A DNA stretch of 64,000 nucleotides from Clostridia bacterium. Lineage in GTDB: Bacteria > Bacillota > Clostridia > Christensenellales > Borkfalkiaceae. The notes beneath the pieces were generated by a model. The model was not told the DNA's origin. It was given only the letters and a program-made list of their open reading frames with translations, and did no database searches. The stretch's first letter is position 1; each line of letters starts with the position of its first letter. Both the position numbers and the translations under genes were made by a program. The stretch covers positions 96,456 to 160,455 of the forward strand of contig JAGATP010000015.1 in the NCBI GenBank assembly GCA_017621155.1. The letters are read 5' to 3'. Positions 13,996 through 23,052 of this stretch are shown in pieces.

Positions 13996-16900
13996 TCATA
14001 CCGCGTTGAAGTGAATGGTCGCACGGCTGAGCGGTTCGTTTTCCGTCCCGATGGCAATCGCATTCCACTGTTCTTCGCTCCCTTTAAAGTACACGTCCTT
14101 CAAGGCAGTGCAATCGTCAAACGCAGCGTGGTCGATGCTCGTCACGTTCGCGCCGATGGTCACGCTCGTCAAAGAATAACAACGGCAAAACATAATATCC
14201 TCTATTTTCGTCAGAGAATCCGGCAAAACCACCGAAACCAACCCGGATTCCTGAAAAGCATACCGATCGAGCGTTATCAATCCGTTCGGAAGCTCAATGC
14301 TCGTCAAGCGAGCGCACCCGCGAAATGCCAGAAGTCCAATCCTCGTAACGGTGCTCGGAATGGTGACAGAGGATAAATTTTCGCATAGTTCAAACATGCG
14401 ATCCGCGATATTCCGAAACCCTTCCTTCAGAACGACGGTGGATAGGCGATTGTTCCATTCGAAAATCCTTTCTTCTAGTGTCTCGACGCCGCCACCGATG
14501 ACGGCGCTTTGCAAATTGGGACAATCCTTAAAAGCGCCATGGCCTATGAATTTCACCTGATCCCCGATGACGACGTCCGTCAAGTCCGCACATCTCTGAA
14601 AGGAAAGACCGCCGATTTTCGTCACGCTTCCGTCCAAGGTAAGCTTCCCTTCAATCTTCCTTCCGCCGATCACCAACGTTCCATACCCATTCAGGAATAA
14701 ATTATTCTCAATATGATCCATGGCGCACCAATCCGCAAGGCTTCCCCGATAATCGATATACTCGAAATGATCACTCAGGAACGCGTCCGCCTCAATTCGG
14801 ACAGACGGATTTTCCAAAACGACCTTTCTCACCGTATTACATAAGGCAAACGCCTCGGTTCCGATGAACGCCACGCTTTTCGGAAAGATCAATTCCGTCA
14901 AGGCTTTGCATTCCCGAAATGCGCCCTTTCCAATGCTCGTCACGCCGTCGGGAATCGCAACCTGTTGCAATTTCTCGCAGCCTCTGAACGTCTCGTATTC
15001 GATGCTCTTTATCCCGCTCGGAAGCTTCACGCTTGTCAGTTCGGAACAGTAGTGAAACGCCTGCTGCTCGATGTTGATCACGCTGTCGGGTATGTTGACG
15101 CTCTTCAAATTGGAACAATTGGCAAAAGCGTTGTATCCGATGCTCGTCACGGTTTCGGGGAGAGAAACACCCGTCAAGCCCGAGCAAAAACTAAAAGCAT
15201 AGCCCGCAATTTTCATGACGCCGTAGGGAACGACAAGCTCCCCTTCCAGCCTCTTGCCGTTAAAGATCAAACCGCTCCCTCCGCTTTGATAGATAATCAG
15301 CTTTGCATCGAGGCGATCGATTTCACACCATGCGGCGAGATCGCCGCGGAAGTCGATGGTTTCCAGCTTCGTGCCGAGGAAAGCGTCCGTTCCGATCTCC
15401 CGCACCTTTTTCCCGAGAACGACGCTCTTTAAGGAACAGTACTCAAACGCCGATTCTCCGATCTTGACGATGTTGTCCCCGATCACGACGCTCTTTACAT
15501 TTCTCATCGGAAACGCAAAGCCGCCGATGCTCGTCACGGGCAAGCCGCAGTACGTCGCGGGAATCACGACGTTTGTATCCGATCCCTCATAGCGTTCCAC
15601 CCTATAAGCCGTCCCGTCTTGGCTGAGTTCAAAGACAAGTCCCTCCGTATAGGCGAGCTTGGGGGTCTTCCGCGATTCGACCGCTCCGCAACGGGAACAA
15701 GTTCTCCTCTCTTCTCCCTCCGATTGCGAGGTCGCCTCTATCGCAACTTCCCATGCGCCGTAACTGTGACCGAGCGCGTCGATATAATCGCTGAAATAGT
15801 AGTAGCCGCAGTGCTTGCAGACGTGCTTGGTGCTGCCCACGAAGTCGCAGACGGGCGGATAGACCTCAAGCTTATAGTCGTGCTCCTTCTTCGGGATTGC
15901 CTCGGTATACGTCTCTCCGCAATCGAGACAGGTGTAAAGCTTCGTTCCCTCCTCGCTGCAAGTCGAATCCTTGACGAGCTTCCCGCCGTCCCACGTATGA
16001 GGAAGGGGCGCGAGCGCCTCCGTATACCTCGACTTGCACCTTGTGCACTCGTAAACCTCTTTCCCCGGCGTAATGCCGTACGGTTCCACCCGCTCGACAA
16101 GAACGTAATCGTGACCGAGCGCATCGACGTAGCTGTCGAAGTAATAATAGCCGCAATGCTTACAAACGTGCTTGGTGCTACCCACGAAGTCGCAGACGGG
16201 CGGATAGACCTCCGCCTTAAATTCGTGCGCTAAGGGCAAAATTTCCGTATAGACGAGCGAGCAATGCGTACAGGAGTAGACAATTCTTCCCTTCTCCGTA
16301 CAGGTAGAGGGAACCGTCTCCGAGACGAATTGATGTTCCCCTTCGGGCAGGATAACGTCTTTCTTCGAACCGCCGCAGCGTTCGCACCGATAGAGGTCGT
16401 AGCCGATCGCCGTCTCCGTGAGATCGACGTGCTCGACGAGGACGTAGTCGTGCCCCAACTCGTCCACGTAGTCGCTGAAATAGTAATAGCCGCAGAGCTT
16501 ACAGGTGTGCTTGGTACTGCCTCCGAAGTCGCAGACGGGCGGATAGACCGCAGACTCAAATTCGTGCGCGGGAGAAAGCACCTCCCGCTCGGAATGCCCG
16601 CAGACGGTACAGGTATGCTCCGCAAGTCCTCCCGTCGTACAGTTCGGGACGAGAAGGACTTTCGTCTCGAAGGTGTGCGGGACGAGCGGAATCTCCTCGG
16701 TGTAAGATTGTTCGCACCGAGAACAGGTATAGGTAATCACGCCCGCCTCCGTGCAGGTTGCGGGAAGGACGCTCTCTCCATAGTCGTGCCCGAGCGCCTC
16801 CATCTCGTTTTCGATGACGGTGTCTCCGCAGACGGAGCAGACCTTTTGGGTGTATCCCCCTTCTTCGCAGGAAGGAAGGATGACCGTCTCCGCATAGGAA

Positions 16901-17091
16901 TGCCCCTTTGCGGGAATTTCCTCGGTATATTGCTCTTCACAGCCGTCGCAGACGTAGACGAGCTCCCCTTTTTCCGTACAGGTAGCTTCTTTGCCGACAG
17001 AAGAAGTATAGCTATGTTCGTGGCTGCAAGCCGCAAGGCTTACCAACAGCCCCAACGAACAAAACAGTGCCCAAAAAATTTTTCTTCTCAT
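13996..17091 (-). CDS. BspA-like leucine-rich-repeat surface lipoprotein with cysteine-rich N-terminal repeats
   Basis: A 1031-residue exported lipoprotein. The signal peptide ends in the lipobox LAAC, with the lipidated Cys at residue 22. Residues ~24-485 hold about ten repeats of a 30-60-residue unit with paired CxxC motifs (for example CTEKGELVYVCDGC, KHVCKHCGYYYF) and HSY/HDY linkers, resembling small metal-binding ribbons. Three copies carry an almost identical PPVCDFVGSTKHVCKHCGYY block, also repeated at DNA level with a ~340-bp period. Residues ~490-1031 are LRR_5/BspA repeats (TSIGGFAF, VTSIGYNAF, KIGESAF). BspA-type proteins mediate adhesion to host or other cells; that role is inferred here. 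It stands alone, with its own promoter and terminator. Confidence 0.9.
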   Translation of the reverse strand: MRRKIFWALFCSLGLLVSLAACSHEHSYTSSVGKEATCTEKGELVYVCDGCEEQYTEEIPAKGHSYAETVILPSCEEGGYTQKVCSVCGDTVIENEMEALGHDYGESVLPATCTEAGVITYTCSRCEQSYTEEIPLVPHTFETKVLLVPNCTTGGLAEHTCTVCGHSEREVLSPAHEFESAVYPPVCDFGGSTKHTCKLCGYYYFSDYVDELGHDYVLVEHVDLTETAIGYDLYRCERCGGSKKDVILPEGEHQFVSETVPSTCTEKGRIVYSCTHCSLVYTEILPLAHEFKAEVYPPVCDFVGSTKHVCKHCGYYYFDSYVDALGHDYVLVERVEPYGITPGKEVYECTRCKSRYTEALAPLPHTWDGGKLVKDSTCSEEGTKLYTCLDCGETYTEAIPKKEHDYKLEVYPPVCDFVGSTKHVCKHCGYYYFSDYIDALGHSYGAWEVAIEATSQSEGEERRTCSRCGAVESRKTPKLAYTEGLVFELSQDGTAYRVERYEGSDTNVVIPATYCGLPVTSIGGFAFPMRNVKSVVIGDNIVKIGESAFEYCSLKSVVLGKKVREIGTDAFLGTKLETIDFRGDLAAWCEIDRLDAKLIIYQSGGSGLIFNGKRLEGELVVPYGVMKIAGYAFSFCSGLTGVSLPETVTSIGYNAFANCSNLKSVNIPDSVINIEQQAFHYCSELTSVKLPSGIKSIEYETFRGCEKLQQVAIPDGVTSIGKGAFRECKALTELIFPKSVAFIGTEAFALCNTVRKVVLENPSVRIEADAFLSDHFEYIDYRGSLADWCAMDHIENNLFLNGYGTLVIGGRKIEGKLTLDGSVTKIGGLSFQRCADLTDVVIGDQVKFIGHGAFKDCPNLQSAVIGGGVETLEERIFEWNNRLSTVVLKEGFRNIADRMFELCENLSSVTIPSTVTRIGLLAFRGCARLTSIELPNGLITLDRYAFQESGLVSVVLPDSLTKIEDIMFCRCYSLTSVTIGANVTSIDHAAFDDCTALKDVYFKGSEEQWNAIAIGTENEPLSRATIHFNAV

Positions 17092-17111
17092 GCGATTTTC
17101 TCCTTTTTTTC

Positions 17112-17140
17112 ATTATATCACAGTTTTCCCTTCCCTGCAA
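17112..17140 (-). promoter_or_regulatory. Promoter of the leucine-rich-repeat lipoprotein gene
   Basis: Minus strand TTGCAG (17135-17140), 17-bp spacer, TATAAT (17112-17117), about 20 bp before the start codon. Confidence 0.75.
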
Positions 17141-17157
17141 TGGGTTTTTTCAAAAAA

Positions 17158-17204
17158 AACGGGACGTGCAGGTCATTTTTCGAACGACCGCAAGTCCCGC
17201 TGTT
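17158..17204 (-). terminator. Terminator after the gene at 17223
   Basis: A long stem CGGGACTTGC-GGTC / GACC-TGCACGTCCCG with one mismatch, followed by eight T on the minus strand, 19 bp after the stop. Confidence 0.85.
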
Positions 17205-17222
17205 TTGATTTTACGAAACGCC

Positions 17223-17924
17223 TTATTTCACCCGTCCGAAGAGGCGTTCCGCAAGGGCGCAGAGCACGTAATATCCCGCCGTAAAGACGAAGAGAAGCGC
17301 ATACTTTCCCACGCCGACGATAATTCCGAAATAGAGAATCATCCACGCGTAAGAGAGAATCGCCGCGCCGTACTCCGCAGCGGTGAAGAGACACCCCCTG
17401 TTTTCGTCCGTCCATTTGCGATACAAGAAAAGGACAAAGGAGGAAGCGCCGAACATCAATACGGGAAGGGCGAAAAAGAAGCTTCCGACGCCCCGATCGG
17501 TATCCCCCCAAGCGTCAATGCAAAAGACGAAGCAGCTCATTGCCACTAAGCTCACCAGAACGGAAAACGCCGTGCACAGAATTTTCCCCAGCGTAGCGTC
17601 GGAGAAATCCCGCTCCGCAAGCATACACGGATAGCCGGAAAGCAGGACGGGAGCGATCACGATGAGCGCGCTAAATCCCCCCTCGTGCCGCATAAAGGGC
17701 GCAACCAGCGACAGGGGAATCAACAAAAAGGAAGCGTATGCCGCATAGGCGAACACGCGCCGCCTTGCGCCGAGCGCGAACATGGCGAAGGTAAAGCAAA
17801 ACAAGAGGATGGTGATCCCACGCAATGCAATGCTATGACTCAAAAAAAAGGACAAAAGGACGGAAACGGCACAAAAGAAGAGATAGACTCCCCGCACCGC
17901 TCTCTGTTTTACGGTATTCTGCAT
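17223..17924 (-). CDS. Polytopic membrane protein of unknown function
   Basis: A 233-residue protein with about seven hydrophobic helices (near 12-30, 33-51, 56-76, 83-100, 112-135, 148-167 and 180-222) and short polar loops. I recognise no family motif. The start ATG follows GAGG with good spacing. It begins only about 24 bp downstream of the strong pnp terminator, with no room for a promoter, so it may depend on read-through from pnp or on a promoter inside the pnp 3' end. The ORF is intact and hydrophobic throughout, which supports it being real. Confidence 0.7.
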   Translation of the reverse strand: MQNTVKQRAVRGVYLFFCAVSVLLSFFLSHSIALRGITILLFCFTFAMFALGARRRVFAYAAYASFLLIPLSLVAPFMRHEGGFSALIVIAPVLLSGYPCMLAERDFSDATLGKILCTAFSVLVSLVAMSCFVFCIDAWGDTDRGVGSFFFALPVLMFGASSFVLFLYRKWTDENRGCLFTAAEYGAAILSYAWMILYFGIIVGVGKYALLFVFTAGYYVLCALAERLFGRVK

Positions 17925-17947
17925 CAGTTACCTCGCGAAGAAAAAAA

Positions 17948-17971
17948 TCCGTGAATCGAGCGATTCACGGA
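17948..17971 (-). terminator. Terminator of pnp
   Basis: A perfect 11-bp stem TCCGTGAATCG / CGATTCACGGA with a 2-nt loop followed by seven T on the minus strand, 13 bp after the pnp stop. Confidence 0.9.
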
Positions 17972-17983
17972 CGTTTCTGTCAA

Positions 17984-20086
17984 TTATTCCATCTCGACCT
18001 TTTCGAGAAGCTTTAAATCGATTCCCTTTTCGCCGATCTTGATGATTTCCACCTTGACCATATCGCCTATGGAGAGAATATCGTCCACTTTTTTGACGAA
18101 TTTTTCGCCGCCGAGTTTGGATATGTGAATCATGCCGTCCTTTCCGGGAGCGATTTCCACCCAAGCACCGAGTTCGGAACGAATACGAACGACTGCGCCG
18201 ATATACTGGTCGCCAACCTCGGGATCGCGCGCGATGGAGGTGACGATCTTCTTTGCACGCTCTGCCTTGGCAATGTCGCCGTAGCAGGCGATGCAGACGG
18301 TGCCGTCATCCTCGATATCGATTTTCGTGCCCGTCTCCTCGATGATCTTATTGATGACCTTACCCTGCTTGCCGACAACGTCGCCGATCTTTTCGGGATC
18401 GATGGTGAAGGTGAGAATTTTAGGCGCATAGACGGAAAGCTCTTTTCTGGGCTCGGGAAGCACTTCGAGCATCTTGGAAAGAATGAACCTTCTTCCCTCG
18501 TTCGCCTGCGCGATCGCCTGGCGAAGAATGGATTCGTCGATTCCCTTGATCTTGATATCCATCTGAATGGCGGTGATTCCCTTTTCGGTACCCGCTACCT
18601 TAAAGTCCATATCGCCGAGGAAGTCTTCGAGTCCCTGAATGTCCGTCATGATGGCAACTTTGCCGCTCTCGACGTCTTTGATGAGCCCCATCGCACAGCC
18701 CGCAACGGGAGCTTTGATGGGAACGCCCGCATCCATGAGGGCGAGGGTAGAACCGCAGACGGAAGCCTGCGAGGTAGAACCGTTGGAGGACATGACCTCG
18801 GAGACGAGGCGGAGTGCATAAGGAAACTCCTCGGGGGAAGGAATGACGGGAAGGAGCGCGCGCTCTGCAAGAGCGCCGTGTCCGATTTCACGGCGACCGG
18901 GAGAACGGATTCCCTTCGCTTCACCGGTGGAATAGCCGGGGAAGTTGTATTGATGCATATATCTCTTTTCGGTTTCCTCGTCAAGCCCGTCAAGCCTCTG
19001 TACTTCGGAGAGCATACCGAGGGTACAGGTGGTGAGAACCTGCGTCTGACCTCTCGTAAAGACACCCGTTCCGTGAACCCTGGGAAGGACGCCCGTCTCG
19101 CACCAGATAGGGCGAACCTCGGTGAGTGTTCTGCCGTCGGGACGAATTCCCTTTTCGATGATCTTAGCGCGAACTTTCGCCTTGGTGAGATAGTAAAGGC
19201 TGTCCTTCATCTCTCTCGCCTTTCCGGGGAAGGTCTCGGCAAAGTGCTCCAAAACGTCCGCTTCGACCTCTGCCTGACGCGCTTCTCTCTCCTGACGATC
19301 GAAGGTGTCGAGGGCATAGTCGAGCTTTTCGGAGGCGTATTCCTTGACTGCGGCGTCGATCTCCTCGGGAACGTGATAGAGCTCCATCTCCTTCTTGGGC
19401 TTGCCGATGGCGGTACGGATGTCTTCGATGAAGGCGCAGATCTTCTTGATCTCTTCGTGTCCAAAGAGGATCGCGCCGACCATCTCGTCGTTGGAAATTT
19501 CCTTCGAGCCCGCTTCGACCATCATGATGGCGTCCTTCGTGCCCGCAAGATTTAAGTGCAGAAGGCTCTTTTCCCGCTCTTCGGCGTTGGGGTTGATGAC
19601 GTACTTTCCGTCAACGAGTCCGACGACCACGGAACCCGTCGGGCCTGCCCAAGGGATGTCCGAGATGTGGAGCGCAATGGAAGATGCGATCATAGCGAGG
19701 GGTTCGGGAGAGACGTCCGGCTCGACGGAAAGCGCCGTAGCCACGACGACGACGTCGTTGAAGAGGCCCTTAGGGAAAAGGGGACGAAGGGGACGGTCGA
19801 TGAGACGGCTGACAAGGATGCCCTTGTCGGAAGCTCTGCCCTCTCTCTTTTTGAATCCGCCGGGAATTTTGCCAACCGAATACATTTTCTCTTCGTAGTC
19901 CACCTGAAGGGGGAAGAAATCCATTCCCTCTCTGGGTGCGGGGGACATACATACGTTGACCATGACGGCGGTCTCGCCGCAGCGAACGACGCAAGAGCCG
20001 TTGGTCTGTTCGGCATACTTGCCCGTCTCGACGATGAGCTCTCTGCCACCGATGGTAGTTCTGAATTCTCTGTAATTGTTTGTCAT
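17984..20086 (-). CDS. pnp: Polyribonucleotide nucleotidyltransferase (PNPase)
   Basis: A 700-residue PNPase, full length for the family. It degrades mRNA 3' to 5' using phosphate and works in the RNA degradosome. Two RNase PH domains (about 10-140 and 305-535) flank a helical linker; the second contains the catalytic region EFPYALRLVSEVMSSNGSTS. A KH domain (~550-610, GKVINKI) and a C-terminal S1 domain (~620-690, GAWVEIAPGKDGMIHISKL) follow. The start is the ATG at 20086 after AAGGAG; a longer open frame to 20278 overlaps rpsO and is rejected. The rpsO-pnp order is conserved in bacteria. Confidence 0.97.
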   Translation of the reverse strand: MTNNYREFRTTIGGRELIVETGKYAEQTNGSCVVRCGETAVMVNVCMSPAPREGMDFFPLQVDYEEKMYSVGKIPGGFKKREGRASDKGILVSRLIDRPLRPLFPKGLFNDVVVVATALSVEPDVSPEPLAMIASSIALHISDIPWAGPTGSVVVGLVDGKYVINPNAEEREKSLLHLNLAGTKDAIMMVEAGSKEISNDEMVGAILFGHEEIKKICAFIEDIRTAIGKPKKEMELYHVPEEIDAAVKEYASEKLDYALDTFDRQEREARQAEVEADVLEHFAETFPGKAREMKDSLYYLTKAKVRAKIIEKGIRPDGRTLTEVRPIWCETGVLPRVHGTGVFTRGQTQVLTTCTLGMLSEVQRLDGLDEETEKRYMHQYNFPGYSTGEAKGIRSPGRREIGHGALAERALLPVIPSPEEFPYALRLVSEVMSSNGSTSQASVCGSTLALMDAGVPIKAPVAGCAMGLIKDVESGKVAIMTDIQGLEDFLGDMDFKVAGTEKGITAIQMDIKIKGIDESILRQAIAQANEGRRFILSKMLEVLPEPRKELSVYAPKILTFTIDPEKIGDVVGKQGKVINKIIEETGTKIDIEDDGTVCIACYGDIAKAERAKKIVTSIARDPEVGDQYIGAVVRIRSELGAWVEIAPGKDGMIHISKLGGEKFVKKVDDILSIGDMVKVEIIKIGEKGIDLKLLEKVEME

Positions 20087-20181
20087 ACTATACTCCTTAG
20101 CCTGTTCTTGTGGCCTGCCCCTATGGCAAACCGAATTTATACCAATAAAATGGCTCCTCGCCACATTATTTTCAAAGAAAA

Positions 20182-20201
20182 AGGGCGGAAAAATCCACCC
20201 T
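20182..20201 (-). terminator. Hairpin between rpsO and pnp
   Basis: Minus strand AGGGTGGA / TCCGCCCT (8 bp with one G-T pair) followed by TTTTC, 7 bp after the rpsO stop. In many bacteria this junction holds a processing site as well as a terminator, so it may only partly stop transcription into pnp. Confidence 0.7.
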
Positions 20202-20207
20202 CTTTGC

Positions 20208-20462
20208 TTACTTTCTGAGTCCGAGTTTTGCGATGATTGCTCTGTAGCGCTCGATGTCCTTCGCTTTGAGGTATTCAAGCAAGCCTCTTCTGCGTCCGAC
20301 CATCTTCAGAAGGCCGCGGCGGGAGTGGTTGTCCTGCTTGTGAACGGTCAAGTGCTCGTTGAGATGATTGATGCGCTCGGTCAAAAGTGCGATCTGTACT
20401 TCGGGAGAACCGGTGTCTCCCTCGTGGGTTGCGTAGGTTGCGATGATTTCGTTCTTTTCCAT
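20208..20462 (-). CDS. rpsO: 30S ribosomal protein S15
   Basis: An 84-residue S15 protein, binding the central domain of 16S rRNA early in 30S assembly. The family signature [20 protein letters not shown] and the [18 protein letters not shown] segment are both present, and the C terminus [11 protein letters not shown] matches. The start is the ATG at 20462, eight bases after GGAGG. A second in-frame ATG 15 bases upstream overlaps that ribosome site and would give 89 residues, closer to the Bacillus length, but has no Shine-Dalgarno of its own. The long upstream frame to 20537 is not coding. Confidence 0.97.
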   Translation of the reverse strand: MEKNEIIATYATHEGDTGSPEVQIALLTERINHLNEHLTVHKQDNHSRRGLLKMVGRRRGLLEYLKAKDIERYRAIIAKLGLRK

Positions 20463-20571
20463 TTGTTTATCCTCCATGGAATGATAAGCTTTGCACCAAG
20501 TAAAACGGCGAGTGCCCGTCAAACCTCGTACACGCATGGTTTATTTTAGCATATTTTTCTCGAAATGTAAA
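20463..20571 (-). promoter_or_regulatory. rpsO promoter and leader
   Basis: Minus strand TTTACA (20566-20571), 17 bp, TAAAAT (20543-20548). The transcript would carry a leader of about 75 nt that can fold (ACGGGC/GCCGT, GCAC/GGTGC arms). rpsO leaders often bind S15 for autoregulation; whether this one does cannot be seen. Confidence 0.6.
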
Positions 20572-20578
20572 GGGAAAA

Positions 20579-21680
20579 TCAACTGTTTTTTCCCTGTTTT
20601 TGCAATATTTTCAAAAGTCCTCCTTCGACGGGTCTTTGGACAAAGGAATAGATGACGGCGGAGGAAGCGACGATGATCACAGCCATAATCACATGCTGCC
20701 AATTCGGCGAGAGCGCCGAAAGGAAGGGCTGCATGCCGATCGATCTCGGAAATTCGTAAAAAATACCGAGAAACACCCCTTGAAAGAGATAGACGGTAAA
20801 GGATATTTCCGAAAATTTGCGAATCCCGCTCCGAAGGAAAGACGCTCCTTTTTCAGGAGGGGCGGAAGCTCCCATTCCTTAACGACCGGAAAGGAACAGA
20901 GGAGAATGACGGTCGCCGTAGCGTAGCCGAAGCACTCGTACCCCTTCGCATATCCGCCGAAATAGAGCGCGTAGAAAAAGCAAGCCGTCCCGAACAGCAG
21001 GGCAAACGCCTTTTGTCTCCCCTCTTTTATCGCAAAATAGACGACGATTCCCATCGCAAAATAGAGGAGATGACGGGGAAAGAAATCCCACGCAAAGGCA
21101 TCGATCCCGTCCATCGTCGGGAAAAACCGATACAAAAATCCCGCAAAATACTTTTCCTGCAACAGCTTGACCACAAGGCACAGAAGGAAAAACACAACCG
21201 AACGCTTCCCGTTTTTGATCCATTTCACGAGCAAGGGCAAAATGAGATAAAAAACGATAAACACCGTCATCGTCCAAAGATTGCAGGGGCTGTTCCAAAG
21301 ATAGAAGTCATCGCTCGGGACGAGCATATTCGCGCCCGAAAAAACAGCAGAAAGCGCCACCAGACAAAGCCCTCTCTCCCAAAAATCAGAAACCCGATCC
21401 CGAAAAACAGAAGGACGCATGCCCAATACGGGAGAAAGATTCGAACGAATCACTTTTTATAGTAGTCCCCGACGGAACGCCCCGAATACGTCAAAAAGCC
21501 CAGATAACCGCTGATGACGTAAAAGATGGCGACGCCGTTGAGTCCGTAATCGGAAAAAAAGGAAAACTGCGGTGTAATCCCGATGTTAAAGGATAGGTGA
21601 ATGAACATCACATACAGCGCGGCTACGCACCGCAGAACGTGCAGTTCGAATTGTTCCTTGCGTTTTGCCCTTTTTTCCAT
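20579..21680 (-). pseudogene. Acyltransferase family 3 (OafA/YrhL-like) membrane protein, broken
   Basis: Pieces of one integral-membrane acyltransferase are spread over three frames. Residues from the ATG at 21680 (after AAGGAG) give the N-terminal helix with LHVLRCVAALYVMFIHLS, then DYYKK and an in-frame TGA at 21450. The same frame continues FVRIFLPYWACVLLFFGIGF, a natural extension, so the TGA looks like a nonsense change. The reading then shifts near 21380 to a second frame (about 21400-20885, helices 3-8) and again near 20880 to a third (FTVYLFQGVFLGIFYEF to 20579). One stop plus two shifts argue for decay rather than one sequencing error. Intact relatives O-acetylate cell-surface sugars. 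The start lies 10 bp after hemZ. Confidence 0.85.
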
Positions 21681-21690
21681 TGTCGTCTCC

Positions 21691-23052
21691 TTAGGTCTCT
21701 TCAAACAGTTTGTCTTTCTCGGCAATGATCTCATCAATCTTTGCAAGATAGGTGGGGATATCTTTGGGCGAGGCGTATCGCTCGATTCTGCCGCCGCCAC
21801 AAAGTTTTTTGGATATGGCGTTTGCACCAACCGCCAGATTGTCCGTGATCTCTTCCATCACGTCCACATTGTAGACGCAAGCCTTTCCCGGCTTCGTCCA
21901 ACCGACGTTTTCGCGATTGCCCGCCATCATCTTTTGGCGGTACAGGTAGTAAGGCGCATAGCCCGCCTCGGAGAGATATGCCCTCGAAAGGGCAATCATG
22001 CTATCGATCACGCTACCGTCGAGGCGGTCGGTCTCTTCCTTGAGTTTTGCGCCCTTTTTCAGGCACAACGTGTGCACGGTGACGTTGTCGGGATTGCAGG
22101 CGATCGCGCTCTTGAGCGAATGGGCAAAATCGCCCTCGTCCTCCCCTTCCAATCCCGCAATCAGGTCGAGGTTGACGGAAAAGGGATAGCCCTTTGCGAG
22201 TTCAAAAGCGTCAAAGACGTCCTTTGCCGTGTGCCTTCTGCCGATTTTGACGAGCGTTTCGTCCAAAAAGCTCTGCGCGTTGATGCAGATGCGATTGACG
22301 CCGTAATCCTTTAAAAGGTCGAGCTTCCCCCGCGTAAAGACGTCCGGTCTTCCCGCCTCGACGGTGTATTCCCCCGAAAGGGAACAGTCCTTAACTGCCT
22401 TTAACAGCCGTTCGAGCCGCTTTTCATCCAACACGAGGGGCGTTCCTCCGCCGATGTAGACGGACTTGACGTCCTTCAAAAGGTGCTTTGCGCCCGCAAG
22501 CTCCTTCTCGAGAACGGTCAGGTAGTCGTCGAGGTATCTTTCGGTATAGCGAATGTCCGCCGTAATGAAGGAGCAGTACGCGCACTTCGTGGGGCAAAAG
22601 GGAATGCCGATAAAGAGATCGAGTCCCCCTTTGTTCCCCTCGTAAATGGCTCTCTGATGGGAGAGAATTTCCGCGATGAGGGCGATGTTGTCCTCCCGCA
22701 CCCCCATTTGCCGAAAGAGGGGTTCAAACGCCCTCCCCTCTTTGCGCTCGGCATAGGCGAGCTTCGTGGGGCGAATGCCCGTCAATGCGCCCCAGGGCAT
22801 TTCTCCGTACAACTTCGCAAGGTGTCGATAGAGCGCGAGCTTAGAAAAGCGCTTTGCGTACCGTTTGAAGGAAAGCTCGTCTTTGCACACGTGCACATCT
22901 TCCGAGGAAAAGCGTTCCCCGTTCACCGAAAAGGAGTTGGAAAAGACCCCGTTTTCGTAGCTGAGAGCGTGCTCCACCTCGACCTCCGCCCCGAAGAGGC
23001 GAACGACGTCATAAAGTTCGTTTGTCAAAAAAGGATAATTGGATGCGATCAT
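21691..23052 (-). CDS. hemZ: HemZ-type radical SAM protein (coproporphyrinogen dehydrogenase family)
   Basis: A 453-residue radical SAM enzyme. After an N-terminal ~140-residue region the core begins with FIGIPFCPTKCAYCSF, holding the CxxxCxxC ligands of the 4Fe-4S cluster, and YIGGGTP. Together with the GALTGIRPTKL segment before the core, this fits the HemZ/HemN-like group in Firmicutes. Members are annotated as oxygen-independent coproporphyrinogen oxidases, but many lack proof and no other haem genes are seen here. The start is the ATG at 23052, overlapping the MBL gene's TGA (ATGA); the longer frame would need a start inside that gene. It belongs to the rel operon. Confidence 0.88.
   Translation of the reverse strand: MIASNYPFLTNELYDVVRLFGAEVEVEHALSYENGVFSNSFSVNGERFSSEDVHVCKDELSFKRYAKRFSKLALYRHLAKLYGEMPWGALTGIRPTKLAYAERKEGRAFEPLFRQMGVREDNIALIAEILSHQRAIYEGNKGGLDLFIGIPFCPTKCAYCSFITADIRYTERYLDDYLTVLEKELAGAKHLLKDVKSVYIGGGTPLVLDEKRLERLLKAVKDCSLSGEYTVEAGRPDVFTRGKLDLLKDYGVNRICINAQSFLDETLVKIGRRHTAKDVFDAFELAKGYPFSVNLDLIAGLEGEDEGDFAHSLKSAIACNPDNVTVHTLCLKKGAKLKEETDRLDGSVIDSMIALSRAYLSEAGYAPYYLYRQKMMAGNRENVGWTKPGKACVYNVDVMEEITDNLAVGANAISKKLCGGGRIERYASPKDIPTYLAKIDEIIAEKDKLFEET

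Noticed and set aside
13996..15700. Repeats that might be taken for a CRISPR array or minisatellite
   Set aside because: They are degenerate codons of leucine-rich repeats inside one long reading frame.
18125..19555. A 476-residue plus-strand frame over pnp
   Set aside because: Shadow of the conserved PNPase reading frame.
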